57,753 nucleotides of DNA, from NCBI GenBank assembly GCA_002393575.1, contig DGSN01000012.1:1-57753 (forward strand), read 5' to 3'. The translations under genes were made by a program, and so were the position numbers. The notes under the pieces are model-generated. The model searched no databases, had not been told where the DNA came from, and saw only the letters and a program-made list of their open reading frames with translations. This document shows, piece after piece, positions 15,182 through 23,051 of this stretch. The DNA comes from Prevotellaceae bacterium UBA4361. Its GTDB lineage: Bacteria > Bacteroidota > Bacteroidia > Bacteroidales > Bacteroidaceae. Position 1 is the first letter of the stretch. Each line of letters begins with the position of its first letter.

Positions 15182-16435
15182 TTACTGGAAGATGAGCGTG
15201 GTGAGGTTTTGTTCTGAGAAGAGGTCTTGCGCCACTTCCTGAAGCAGTTCGGGAGTGAGTTGGTTGAGGTGCTGGAAAGTGTCTTCCACTCCTTCGAATT
15301 TGTTGTAATGGAGGAAGGACTTTGCCATGTCGAGGGCGTAGTTCTCGAAGTTGTCGCAAGCCACGCCGATTTGTCCGCGAATTTGCTTCATGGCTGCCTC
15401 GAATTGTCGCTTGGTGAGCGGCGTTTGCATCAGTTTGTCGAGTTCCTTCCTGACGATTCTGAGACATTTCTCCACGTCTTCCGCATCGCAACCGAAATAG
15501 ATGGCAAAGGTGGCTGTGTCGGTGTAGTTGGTCAGGCTGCTCTCCACGGTATAGACCAGTCCGTGGTGCTCGCGCAGAGCTATATTGAGGATGGAGTTCA
15601 TGCCTGGTCCACCGATGAGGTTGTTGAGGAAATAGAGGGCCACGCGCTTCTTGTCGTTGGATGGATAGGCAGGACATCCCATCATCACGTGGGCTTGGTG
15701 TGTACCCTTGTTTTGGACGATGGTTTCGCCTTTCGAAGAAGCGTGGAACGTGGAGGGTGAAGCGTGAAGCGTGGAGTGTGAAGCGTGGAGCGTGGAGCGA
15801 GAACTGTGGTTTTGGAGGTATTTCTCGGCTGTTTTCTTCACTCTCTCGAATGCGTAGTTGCCAAACACGAAGAAGACCATCCGTTCGGGACGGTAGAGTC
15901 GTTGCGTGAACTGGACAGCATCTTCTGTTCGGAAGGAACGCACCTTTTCCTTGGTGCCGAGGATGTCGTGACCAAGGGGATGTCCTTTGAAGATGATGTC
16001 TTCGAATTCATCAAAAATGAGTTCGGAAGGAGTGTCGTTGTAGCTTTCGATTTCTTCAACGATGACTTCTGCTTCCTTGTCGATTTCGTGCTGAGGATAG
16101 GTGCTGTTGAACACCACGTCGGCAATGAGTTCCGTGGCGCGTGCCAAATGTTCCTTCATGAAAGCTGCATACACCACTGTTTCTTCCTTGTTGGTGTAGG
16201 CATTGAGGTCGCCTCCCACGGCTTCCATGCGGTTGAGAATGTGCCATGCACGTCGCTTATGGGTTCCCTTGAACATGATGTGTTCGCAGAAATGTGCCAT
16301 TCCCTGTTCGGATGGCTGTTCGTTGCGCGTTCCTGCGTCAATGGCAATACCACAATAAGCCACATGAGTGGGCGACATCATGTGGATAATTCTCATGCCA
16401 TTGGGCAACGTATGTGAATGGAAAATTTCCTTCAA
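15182..16435 (-). CDS. M16 family zinc peptidase with in-frame heptamer-repeat insert
   Basis: 417 residues, pitrilysin/processing-peptidase family. The inverted zinc motif HFCEH is at 48-52, with the distal ligand region EAEVIVEEIESYND (about 121-134) and the second half from about 240 (IGGPGMNSILN..., LREHHGLVYTVES). The TTG start at 16433-16435 keeps the conserved N-terminus (HTLPNGMRIIH); no upstream ATG exists. Residues 211-235 between the two halves are three heptapeptide repeats STLHASH / STLHASP / STFHASS, encoded by the same 7-bp DNA unit seen in intergenic arrays. No signal peptide, so probably cytoplasmic or periplasmic by another route. Substrate unknown. Confidence 0.88.
   Translation of the reverse strand: MKEIFHSHTLPNGMRIIHMMSPTHVAYCGIAIDAGTRNEQPSEQGMAHFCEHIMFKGTHKRRAWHILNRMEAVGGDLNAYTNKEETVVYAAFMKEHLARATELIADVVFNSTYPQHEIDKEAEVIVEEIESYNDTPSELIFDEFEDIIFKGHPLGHDILGTKEKVRSFRTEDAVQFTQRLYRPERMVFFVFGNYAFERVKKTAEKYLQNHSSRSTLHASHSTLHASPSTFHASSKGETIVQNKGTHQAHVMMGCPAYPSNDKKRVALYFLNNLIGGPGMNSILNIALREHHGLVYTVESSLTNYTDTATFAIYFGCDAEDVEKCLRIVRKELDKLMQTPLTKRQFEAAMKQIRGQIGVACDNFENYALDMAKSFLHYNKFEGVEDTFQHLNQLTPELLQEVAQDLFSEQNLTTLIFQ
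15737..15802. repeat. Heptamer array J inside the M16 peptidase gene
   Basis: Tandem GAAGCGT / GGAGCGT / GAACGTG-type 7-bp units. Three units make 21 bp, so the array is translated as a seven-residue repeat. The same units on the opposite strand occur at 43.08-43.15 kb. Confidence 0.85.
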
Positions 16436-16447
16436 GGGATAGAGATT

Positions 16448-16575
16448 AAAGTGAAGAATGAAGAATGTAGAATCTCGCTATCGCTCCAAATGAAGAATGT
16501 ATTTTAGTTGTAGTAATTATCATTCTTCATTCTTCATTCTTCATTTAAGCGTAGCGACCATTCTTCATTCTACAT
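16448..16575. repeat. Heptamer inverted-repeat array D
   Basis: GAAGAAT-type units on the left and ATTCTTC units on the right. The arms also share a complementary non-heptamer block (CGCTATCGCT at about 16474 with AGCGTAGCGA at about 16548). It lies between argF' and the M16 gene. Confidence 0.8.
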
Positions 16576-17565
16576 TTACAATGCTTCGAGCATTCGCTTG
16601 AGCACAACCTGAGCCGAGATTTCGCGGTTTGCAGCCTCTGGGATGACGATGGAAGTGGGCGACTCGATGACATCATCACTCACAATCATGTTGCGGCGCA
16701 CAGGCAGACAGTGCATGAAGAAAGCGTTGTTGGTCACAGCCATGTGGCGTGTGTCAACAGTCCACGACATATCCTTCAGGAGCACCTTTCCGTAGTCTTC
16801 GGGACGGGTGACACCTGGGCAGCTCCAGTTCTTGGCATAGATGAAGTCTGCTCCTTCGAATGCCTTCATCTGGTCGTATTCCACACGGGCATTGCCCACA
16901 AACTGAGGGTCGAGCTCGTAGCCTTCGGGATGCGTCACAACGAAATCCACGTCAGCAGCGTTCATCCATTCTGCAAACGAGTTAGGAACGGCTTGTGGCA
17001 ATGCCTTTGGATGTGGTGCCCACGAAAGCACCACCTTTGGCTTTTTGCCATTTGTATTAGTCTCTTCGCTTCTCTTCTTCCAGTATTCCTCGATTGTGAT
17101 GAGGTCGGCAAAAGCTTGAAGCGGATGGACGGTGGCACTCTCCATGAAGAACACAGGTCGTCCGCTGTACTTGATGAACTGGTTGAGAATCTTCTCTTCG
17201 TAGTCGTCCTGACGGTTTTCGAAACGTGCAAAGGAGCGCACACCGATGATGTCGCAATAACTGCCCATCACGGGGATTGCCTCCAAGAGGTGTTCGCTCT
17301 TGTCGCCATCCATCACGACTCCACGTTCCGTTTCCAACTTCCATGCGCCTTGGTTCACATCGAGCACGATGACGTTCATGCCGAGGTTCATGGCTGCTTT
17401 CTGAGTGCTGAGACGTGTGCGCAGACTATTGTTGAAGAAAATCAACAACGCTGTCTTGTTCTTACCCAAGGTCTGATACTTGAAGCGATCCTGTTTGATG
17501 TCGAATGCTTCCTGCATGGCTACTTTCAAGTCGCCTATATCGCTTACATGCTGAAATACTTTCAT
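16576..17565 (-). CDS. argF': N-succinylornithine carbamoyltransferase
   Basis: 329 residues. It transfers a carbamoyl group from carbamoyl phosphate to N-succinyl-L-ornithine in the succinylated arginine pathway of Bacteroidetes. Motifs: SLRTRLSTQKAA (carbamoyl-phosphate site), NQGAWKLETERGVVMDGDK, GVRSFARFENR, FFMESATVHPLQ, and HCLPVRRN near the C-terminus. The Pro in LLEAIPVMG corresponds to the residue that sets succinyl against acetyl preference in the B. fragilis enzyme. Length is normal. It stands alone between two heptamer arrays; no other arg gene is in view. Confidence 0.9.
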   Translation of the reverse strand: MKVFQHVSDIGDLKVAMQEAFDIKQDRFKYQTLGKNKTALLIFFNNSLRTRLSTQKAAMNLGMNVIVLDVNQGAWKLETERGVVMDGDKSEHLLEAIPVMGSYCDIIGVRSFARFENRQDDYEEKILNQFIKYSGRPVFFMESATVHPLQAFADLITIEEYWKKRSEETNTNGKKPKVVLSWAPHPKALPQAVPNSFAEWMNAADVDFVVTHPEGYELDPQFVGNARVEYDQMKAFEGADFIYAKNWSCPGVTRPEDYGKVLLKDMSWTVDTRHMAVTNNAFFMHCLPVRRNMIVSDDVIESPTSIVIPEAANREISAQVVLKRMLEAL

Positions 17566-17579
17566 GTTGTCTATTATAA

Positions 17580-17690
17580 TTAGGAATGAAGAATGATGAA
17601 TGAAGAATTAAGAATGAAAATTACTCTTTCCATGCGCAGTGTAAAATACATTCTTCATTCTACGTTCTTCATTCTTCATTTATCTTATTT
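17580..17690. repeat. Heptamer inverted-repeat array E
   Basis: GAATGAA units at about 17583-17620 face ATTCTTC units at about 17650-17682, around a spacer containing TACTCTTTCCATGCGCAG. It lies between deaD and argF'. Confidence 0.75.
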
Positions 17691-19640
17691 TTTCTTTTTC
17701 TTCTTTTTCTTGGTGAATTCGTCGTAGAAAGGTTGGTCTTCCACTTGTCCTTCGAAAAATCGTGCCCAAGCTGGTTTTCCACCATCGCGACCTTTCTTGC
17801 GTACCTCTGCAAATGGGTCGTCATGGGTCTTTTTCTTCTTTCGCTTCTCCTCGCGCTTGCTGAAGTCTTTCTCTTCGTATCTACCGCCCCTGTCTTCGCG
17901 CCTTCCGCCTCTGTCTTCGTGTCTTCTACTGCTTCTGCTGCTTCCTCCACCCGAATTTTCAGTGATTTCCACGTTCACCTTCCTTCCGTCGTACTCTGCA
18001 CCGTTCATTGCGGCGAGGAGCGTTTTCGTCTGCTCCTGTGGCACTTCGAAGAACGAGAAGGTTTTCATGAGGTCGATGCGCCCAATGTCGATTTGCTTGC
18101 CTTTGGCACATCGGTTCACGAAGCCCATCAGCTGACGAGGATTCAGATTGTCAATCTTTCCGATGTTGATGAAAAGGCGTGTGTAGCCCTCTTCAGCTTG
18201 GTTGCTGCGCGTGTTGCGCTCGTGGCGACGTTCTTCGCGTGTTTTGCGCACTTTGCCACTATTCTCGCTCTTCTTTCCGCGGTCGTCGGGCTGAACGATT
18301 TCGGGCGCATGCTTATAGTAGTTGAGGAACGTGTTGAACTCCATCGAAACCATCTTCTTCAGGATGTCCTCTTTCTCCATCATGTCGAACTTGCGATATA
18401 CGTCGTCGAGGAATGGAGCGATTTCTTCTTCATCCACTTCCACCTTTTCGATGTCGTCGAGCAACTTCATCAGTTGCTTTCTGCAAATCTCTGGTCCCGT
18501 TGGCATCACGCCAGCCACGAACTGCTTTCCAATTTGCTTTTCGATGGCACGTACTTTCGACTTTTCCTTCACATGGATGATGCACAAGCTGGTTCCCGTC
18601 TTTCCTGCACGTCCAGTTCGTCCGCTTCGGTGCGTGTAGCTTTCGATGTCCTCAGGCAGACCGTAGTTGATGACGTGTGTGAGGTCGGGCACATCGAGTC
18701 CTCGGGCAGCCACGTCGGTAGCCACGAGCAACTGAATGTGGTGCTGGCGGAATTTCGACATGGTCAAGTCACGCTGAGCCTGACTCAGTTCGCCATGCAG
18801 ACTGTCAGCGTTGTAACCATCGTGAATGAGTTTGTCGGCAATTTCCTGCGTTTCGAGACGGGTACGGCAGAAGATGATGGCATAAATCTCTGGATAGAAG
18901 TCTGCCAGTCGCTTCAGCGCATTGTATTTGTCCTTTGCCTGCACCAGATAGTAGATGTGGTTGACGAGTTCAGCACCTTCATTTCGGCTTCCCACCACGA
19001 TTTCCTTGGCATCGTGGAGGTAGTTCTTGCTGATGCGCTCGATTTCCTTGCTCATCGTGGCAGAGAACAACAGCGTGTTGCGCTCGGCAGGCACTTTCTC
19101 AAGAATGGCATCAATGCTCTCAGAGAATCCCATCGACAGCATTTCGTCGGCTTCGTCGAGCACCACGTTTTCCACTTGGTCCAGCTTTGCCACGCCACGC
19201 TCCATCAAATCGACGAGTCGTCCTGGTGTGGCAACAATCACCTGCACACCTTTCTTCAGGGCACGAATCTGCGGTTCGATGTTGGCACCGCCATACACCG
19301 CCAGCACGTGCAGACCGTCAATGTATTTAGAATACGACTTGAGGTCGTCCGTGATTTGTAGGCAGAGTTCGCGCGTTGGTGCCAGGATGAGCGCCTGCGT
19401 CACAATGCCTTCGTATTTTGTCTCCTGTAAATCGGAATTGAGCGACACTTTCTGCAGTACGGGCAATCCGTAGGCAGCGGTCTTTCCAGTTCCTGTTTGG
19501 GCGAGAGCCACCACATCGTTGTTGTTACCGAGCAAATAAGGAATCACCTGTTCCTGCACAGGCATAGGCTGCTCATATCCGATTTCTTCAATGGCTCTGC
19601 GAATTTCTTCCGAAACTCCTAATTCTTCGAATGTCTTCAA
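17685..19640 (-). CDS. deaD: DEAD-box RNA helicase, DeaD/CsdA type
   Basis: 651 residues, cytoplasmic ATP-dependent RNA helicase acting in ribosome assembly and mRNA turnover. Motifs in order: Q-motif region (FEELGVSEEIRRAIEEIGYEQP), Walker A AQTGTGKT (47-54), PTRELCLQ, ATPGRLVDLM, DEAD (162-165), SAT (193-195), then TDVAARGLDVPDLTHVINY and HRSGRTGRAGKTG. A DbpA-like RNA-binding domain lies at about 485-565 (GYTRLFINIGKID, FSFFEVP), followed by a Lys/Arg/Glu-rich tail ending in a run of lysines. The start is TTG; the family N-terminus begins exactly there and no ATG lies upstream. A -7 box lies 61 bp upstream. Confidence 0.93.
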   Translation of the reverse strand: MKTFEELGVSEEIRRAIEEIGYEQPMPVQEQVIPYLLGNNNDVVALAQTGTGKTAAYGLPVLQKVSLNSDLQETKYEGIVTQALILAPTRELCLQITDDLKSYSKYIDGLHVLAVYGGANIEPQIRALKKGVQVIVATPGRLVDLMERGVAKLDQVENVVLDEADEMLSMGFSESIDAILEKVPAERNTLLFSATMSKEIERISKNYLHDAKEIVVGSRNEGAELVNHIYYLVQAKDKYNALKRLADFYPEIYAIIFCRTRLETQEIADKLIHDGYNADSLHGELSQAQRDLTMSKFRQHHIQLLVATDVAARGLDVPDLTHVINYGLPEDIESYTHRSGRTGRAGKTGTSLCIIHVKEKSKVRAIEKQIGKQFVAGVMPTGPEICRKQLMKLLDDIEKVEVDEEEIAPFLDDVYRKFDMMEKEDILKKMVSMEFNTFLNYYKHAPEIVQPDDRGKKSENSGKVRKTREERRHERNTRSNQAEEGYTRLFINIGKIDNLNPRQLMGFVNRCAKGKQIDIGRIDLMKTFSFFEVPQEQTKTLLAAMNGAEYDGRKVNVEITENSGGGSSRSSRRHEDRGGRREDRGGRYEEKDFSKREEKRKKKKTHDDPFAEVRKKGRDGGKPAWARFFEGQVEDQPFYDEFTKKKKKKKK

Positions 19641-19700
19641 AATCTTTCTTTTTTAAATAACTAAGTATCTGCTGCTTTCGCCAAGCAGAGAATTTCCGTG

Positions 19701-19708
19701 CAAATTTA
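19701..19708 (-). promoter_or_regulatory. -7 box TAAATTTG for deaD
   Basis: The complement of CAAATTTA, fitting TAnnTTTG. It gives a leader of about 55 nt. Confidence 0.55.
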
Positions 19709-19781
19709 CGCAAAAATCTTGTTTTATCGATAAAAACTGCTGAAAATCATGCGTTTATTGCATTTTCTTGTGAAAAATCTC

Positions 19782-19789
19782 TAACTTTG
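19782..19789 (+). promoter_or_regulatory. -7 box TAACTTTG for the CotH gene at 19964
   Basis: Fits TAnnTTTG. The predicted transcript would begin near 19795 and carry about 170 nt of repeat-derived leader. Confidence 0.55.
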
Positions 19790-19799
19790 TCCTCGAAAT

Positions 19800-20010
19800 A
19801 TGAGATAAAAATGAAAAATGAAAAGACAGAAATGATAAGTGAAAAATATAATGTGAAGCGTGAAGCGAGAAGAATTCTCAACCTTAACCCTAACCTTAAC
19901 CTTAACCGCCATCCGAAAGGAAAGTTAGGGTTATGGTTATCGTTAAGGTTGAAATATTGCCGAATGGCATTTTTCATTTTTCACTTTTCACTTTTCATTC
20001 TTCACCCTTC
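19800..20010. repeat. Repeat array F: heptamers plus CCTTAA/CCCTAA inverted hexamers
   Basis: AAAATGA-type units (19805-19860) are followed by an inverted repeat of AACCTT/AACCCT hexamers: arm 19878-19906, loop with GCCATCCG, arm 19924-19952. Then comes CCGAATGGCA and tandem TTTTCAC/TTTTCAT units (19969-20003). The last part is translated as the signal peptide of the CotH protein. Confidence 0.85.
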
Positions 20011-22000
20011 CCTCACAGCCTTTGCACAGAGCTATTCAAGAAAAACCAATCTGCCTCATGTGTATATCAACACGTTTGGCAACGTGGGCATTTGGAGCAA
20101 GACGGAATACGTGTATGCCACGATGCACTATGTGGATGAGGATGACAACGTCTTGCAGTTCGACTCCTTGCAGATACGTGGTCGAGGCAATTCCACTTGG
20201 AACATGGCAAAGAAGCCTTATCGCATCAAATTTCATCAGAAAGAGAAGTTCTTAGGCAAGGGATATGCCAATGCCAAGAACTGGACTCTGCTTGCCAATG
20301 CTGCCGACAAGACCATGATACGCAATGCCATCACCAGCGAAATGGGCGATTGGCTCGGACTCAAATTCAATCCTGCGCACAAGTTTGTAGATTTCACCCT
20401 CAATGGCACCTATCAAGGCACCTACCAAATCAGTGACCAAATCGATGTGCGTCCTCATCGTGTGAACATCGTCGAGCAGGACTATCCCCTCAGTTCCACT
20501 TCCGACATCACTGGCGGTTATCTCCTCGAAGTGGATGGATTTCACGAGTCACCCTGTTTCAGAACAAACCACAACGTGTATATCTCCATCCATTACCCCG
20601 ATGATGATGAAATCGTCAACTCTCAAATCAACTACATCCGAAACTATGTGAACGAATTTGAGTCGGCACTCTTCAGTAGCAACTTCACCGACCCCGAGGA
20701 AGGCTACCGTGCCTACGTCGATTCCCTCTCACTCATCAATTGGTTTCTCGCCACCGAAATTTCTGGAAACATTGATGGATACTATAGCACTTATTTCTAT
20801 AAGAACCAGCAAGACCCCTTGCTCTATTTCGGACCTCTCTGGGACTACGACATCGCCTACGGCAACGACTGGCGAAAGGGCGATACGAGTCAAATGCTGA
20901 TGACCGACGATGGCTATGGCGACACCCGTTTCTGGATGAACCAAATGTGGCTCGACCCGTGGTTCAGTTCCAAAGTCAACCGCCGATACAGGGAAGTGGT
21001 AGATGGAGGAATAGAAGACTTCCTCATGCAGAAGATTGACAGTCTTGTCGATTTGCTCCAACGCTCGCGCGAACTCAATTATGAAAAATGGGGCATCTCC
21101 ACCCGCGTGTACAACGAATGTGTGCTCCATTCTTCCTACGACGAATACGTTGCCGACCTGAAGAACTACATCACTCGCCACATCGACTATCTGCGTCGAG
21201 CCTTCGCCAACAAGAAAGTCTTCAACCCTGCGGACGAGTTTGCCTATTCAACACACTTTTACCATATCCTCAACAGCAGCACCAACATGGCTGTTGACAT
21301 TTACAGTCCTTCGCAGCAGGTTTACAACGAAACACATCTTCCGTCAGCGGGTGCGCTCATTTGCTCTTGGACGGAGGACAACAACCGTCTTTCGCAAGAC
21401 TGGAAGATAACACCTGTAGGCAATTATTTTTTCATTGAGAACCGCCTTGCTGGTTTGGCACTCTCCGACCCCACCGAGGGTGCTGCCACAGCCACCACCA
21501 ACGTAGGCACACAGTTGCAGGTAGACAAAGCCGACAGCACCGATGCACGCCAGTTGTGGACCATCGCCGCGCAAGGAGCGAGCGGACGATTCAACCTCAT
21601 CAACAAGCACACAGCCCATGCCATCAACCTCAATAGTGGTGGCAGGAACGACGGCACGTCCATCATCAGCTACACATCCGATGCTCGCAATGCCACCAGC
21701 TACAACCGTCAGTGGTACGTGAGCGAATCAGCAGAAATACCAGGAGCCAGCGCCATCCCTTCTGTCCATTCCATCGACTACGCCTTGGCTTACAATCCTT
21801 CCTCCCAGACTCTCCATTTCGGTGCTGAAGACATTTCCCAACTCCGCTTCACAGCACGAGTCTATGCCCTCAACGGCCAGCTTCTTCTCTCCTTCCCTGC
21901 CTCCGAGGAATGTTCCCTTTCTCAACTGCCACGCGGCACCTATATCGTAACATGGACCGAGCAAGGACGAACACGGTCAGTGAAATTTCAAAAACAATAA
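19964..22000 (+). CDS. CotH-family surface protein with ricin-like domain and type IX sorting signal
   Basis: 678 residues from ATG 19964. This start gives a signal peptide (MAFFIFHFSLFILHPSLTAF, then A-QS); the open frame upstream is only repeat. CotH core at about residues 30-420: IRGRGNSTWNMAKKPYRIKF, KNWTLLANAADKTMIRNA, GPLWDYDIAYGN. CotH proteins are kinase-like; spore-coat CotH phosphorylates surface proteins, but the role in Bacteroidetes is not established. A ricin-like beta-trefoil follows (about 440-590, YHILNSSTNMAVDIYSP, DARQLWTIAAQG), then a C-terminal domain (VYALNGQLLLSF, LPRGTYIVTW, VKFQKQ) typical of type IX secretion signals. Likely surface-anchored. Confidence 0.85.
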   Translation: MAFFIFHFSLFILHPSLTAFAQSYSRKTNLPHVYINTFGNVGIWSKTEYVYATMHYVDEDDNVLQFDSLQIRGRGNSTWNMAKKPYRIKFHQKEKFLGKGYANAKNWTLLANAADKTMIRNAITSEMGDWLGLKFNPAHKFVDFTLNGTYQGTYQISDQIDVRPHRVNIVEQDYPLSSTSDITGGYLLEVDGFHESPCFRTNHNVYISIHYPDDDEIVNSQINYIRNYVNEFESALFSSNFTDPEEGYRAYVDSLSLINWFLATEISGNIDGYYSTYFYKNQQDPLLYFGPLWDYDIAYGNDWRKGDTSQMLMTDDGYGDTRFWMNQMWLDPWFSSKVNRRYREVVDGGIEDFLMQKIDSLVDLLQRSRELNYEKWGISTRVYNECVLHSSYDEYVADLKNYITRHIDYLRRAFANKKVFNPADEFAYSTHFYHILNSSTNMAVDIYSPSQQVYNETHLPSAGALICSWTEDNNRLSQDWKITPVGNYFFIENRLAGLALSDPTEGAATATTNVGTQLQVDKADSTDARQLWTIAAQGASGRFNLINKHTAHAINLNSGGRNDGTSIISYTSDARNATSYNRQWYVSESAEIPGASAIPSVHSIDYALAYNPSSQTLHFGAEDISQLRFTARVYALNGQLLLSFPASEECSLSQLPRGTYIVTWTEQGRTRSVKFQKQ

Positions 22001-22012
22001 AGCCTAAAAAAA

Positions 22013-22105
22013 ATGTTTAGGGTTTAGTGTTTAGAGTGAAACAATTTAGCCGGATGGCATTCTCTAAACACTAAACACTAAACCCTAAACATCAAACACT
22101 TTCAC
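22013..22105. repeat. Heptamer inverted-repeat array G (GTTTAGG/CCTAAAC type)
   Basis: Left arm GTTTAGG-GTTTAGT-GTTTAGA (22015-22035), core TTTAGCCGGATGGCATT (22045-22061), right arm with CTAAACA-CTAAACA-CTAAACC-CTAAACA (about 22063-22091). The right arm has one unit more than the left. It lies between two converging genes and can form a terminator-like hairpin. Confidence 0.85.
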
Positions 22106-22711
22106 TTAGAACTTCATCTTCAAACCACCCAGAACAATACCTTGTTCTCCAACACCCACTTCGATGAAGCCACGGAACTTGGCACCAAATTCAAAACCGA
22201 TGGCAGACACCTGGAAAGCGAAATAAGCCTTGCTGGAGTTGCTCTTCTCGTTGTCTGTATAGTCCTTCTGATTGTCTAAGAGCAACATCGCACCAGCAGC
22301 CAATTTCGTGTAGAGGCCATAGTAGTTCTTATTGAGCCAGTAATACTTCATAGAAGGCATTAAGCTGATGTAGTTTCGAGTGCGCTTACCAATCTTCTCG
22401 TCATTAGATTTCTTCAGAACATCTTCTCCATACTGCGCAAAGGTAGCAATGCCACCGACAGCCACTTTTGGATTGTCCAAATGGTAGAAATACTCAGCAG
22501 CCAATGTACCAAAACGCCTATCGTTGTCCCACTTATGACCAGTCATACTGTCGAATATACCACTACCAATGCCGTGGCCAATACCATCAGAGATGGTGGA
22601 AAGGCCAACTCCGTAGGAAATGCCAATCTCGTGCTTCAAGTCTTCGTTTTGTGCTTTTGCAATACCTGTAGCCATGATGGTGGCTACTACTATCAGTAGA
22701 AATTTTTTCAT
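22106..22711 (-). CDS. Small outer-membrane beta-barrel-type protein
   Basis: 201 residues from ATG 22711 (a second ATG 12 bp upstream is possible). Signal peptide MKKFLLIVVATIMATGIAKA. The mature part alternates polar and hydrophobic residues (AAEYFYHLDNPKVAVGGIATFAQYG, KYYWLNKNYYGLYTKLAAGAMLLL, GFEFGAKFRGFIEVGVG) and ends in a charged/aromatic strand (LGGLKMKF), as outer-membrane porin-like barrels do. No specific family recognised. A -7 box lies 80 bp upstream. Stand-alone gene. Predicted location is the outer membrane; function unknown. Confidence 0.65.
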   Translation of the reverse strand: MKKFLLIVVATIMATGIAKAQNEDLKHEIGISYGVGLSTISDGIGHGIGSGIFDSMTGHKWDNDRRFGTLAAEYFYHLDNPKVAVGGIATFAQYGEDVLKKSNDEKIGKRTRNYISLMPSMKYYWLNKNYYGLYTKLAAGAMLLLDNQKDYTDNEKSNSSKAYFAFQVSAIGFEFGAKFRGFIEVGVGEQGIVLGGLKMKF

Positions 22712-22790
22712 CGTTTCAATCAAATTAAAATGTTAGTTATTGTTTTTAAGAATGATAGATAAATTCTATCTGTTTAAAGATTTGCAGCTG

Positions 22791-22798
22791 CAAATTTA
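22791..22798 (-). promoter_or_regulatory. -7 box TAAATTTG for the outer-membrane protein gene
   Basis: The complement of CAAATTTA. A small palindrome TTTGCAGCTGCAAA overlaps it (22780-22793) and could be a regulatory site. Confidence 0.5.
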
Positions 22799-22915
22799 AG
22801 TATTTTTCAAAACAGAACGATACATCATCATAAAAAAATAGCGCATTTCACTGAATACTAACGAAAAACAGACTTTTTTCATAATCTAAACGAGAGAAAA
22901 GAATGAATTATTTCG

Positions 22916-22923
22916 TAACTTTG
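22916..22923 (+). promoter_or_regulatory. -7 box TAACTTTG for the LTD-CotH gene
   Basis: Fits TAnnTTTG and lies 129 bp upstream of the ATG at 23052. The leader would contain array H. Confidence 0.55.
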
Positions 22924-22974
22924 CAAACGCAAAAAACATTTACATCATCTCAATTTTCGAAAACGAAAACTTTT

Positions 22975-23046
22975 GCCATCCACATGGCATTTTTCATTTT
23001 CCACTCATTTTTCACTTTTCACTTTTCACTTTCCACTTTTCACTTA
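22975..23046. repeat. Heptamer array H with GCCATCC...ATGGCA core
   Basis: GCCATCCACATGGCA (22976-22990) is followed by tandem TTTTCAT/TTTTCAC/TTTCCAC units up to six bases before the next start codon. The layout is the same as the signal-peptide-coding part of array F, but here the ATGGCA frame is not joined to the gene; it stops at TAA (23044-23046). Confidence 0.8.
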
Positions 23047-23051
23047 AAACA

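Noticed and set aside
22013..22105. TTTAGGG/CCCTAAA units resembling a eukaryotic telomere repeat, also CCCTAA at 19.88 kb
   Set aside because: Internal, only a few degenerate units arranged as inverted repeats, and part of a wider heptamer family with other sequences. The resemblance is chance.
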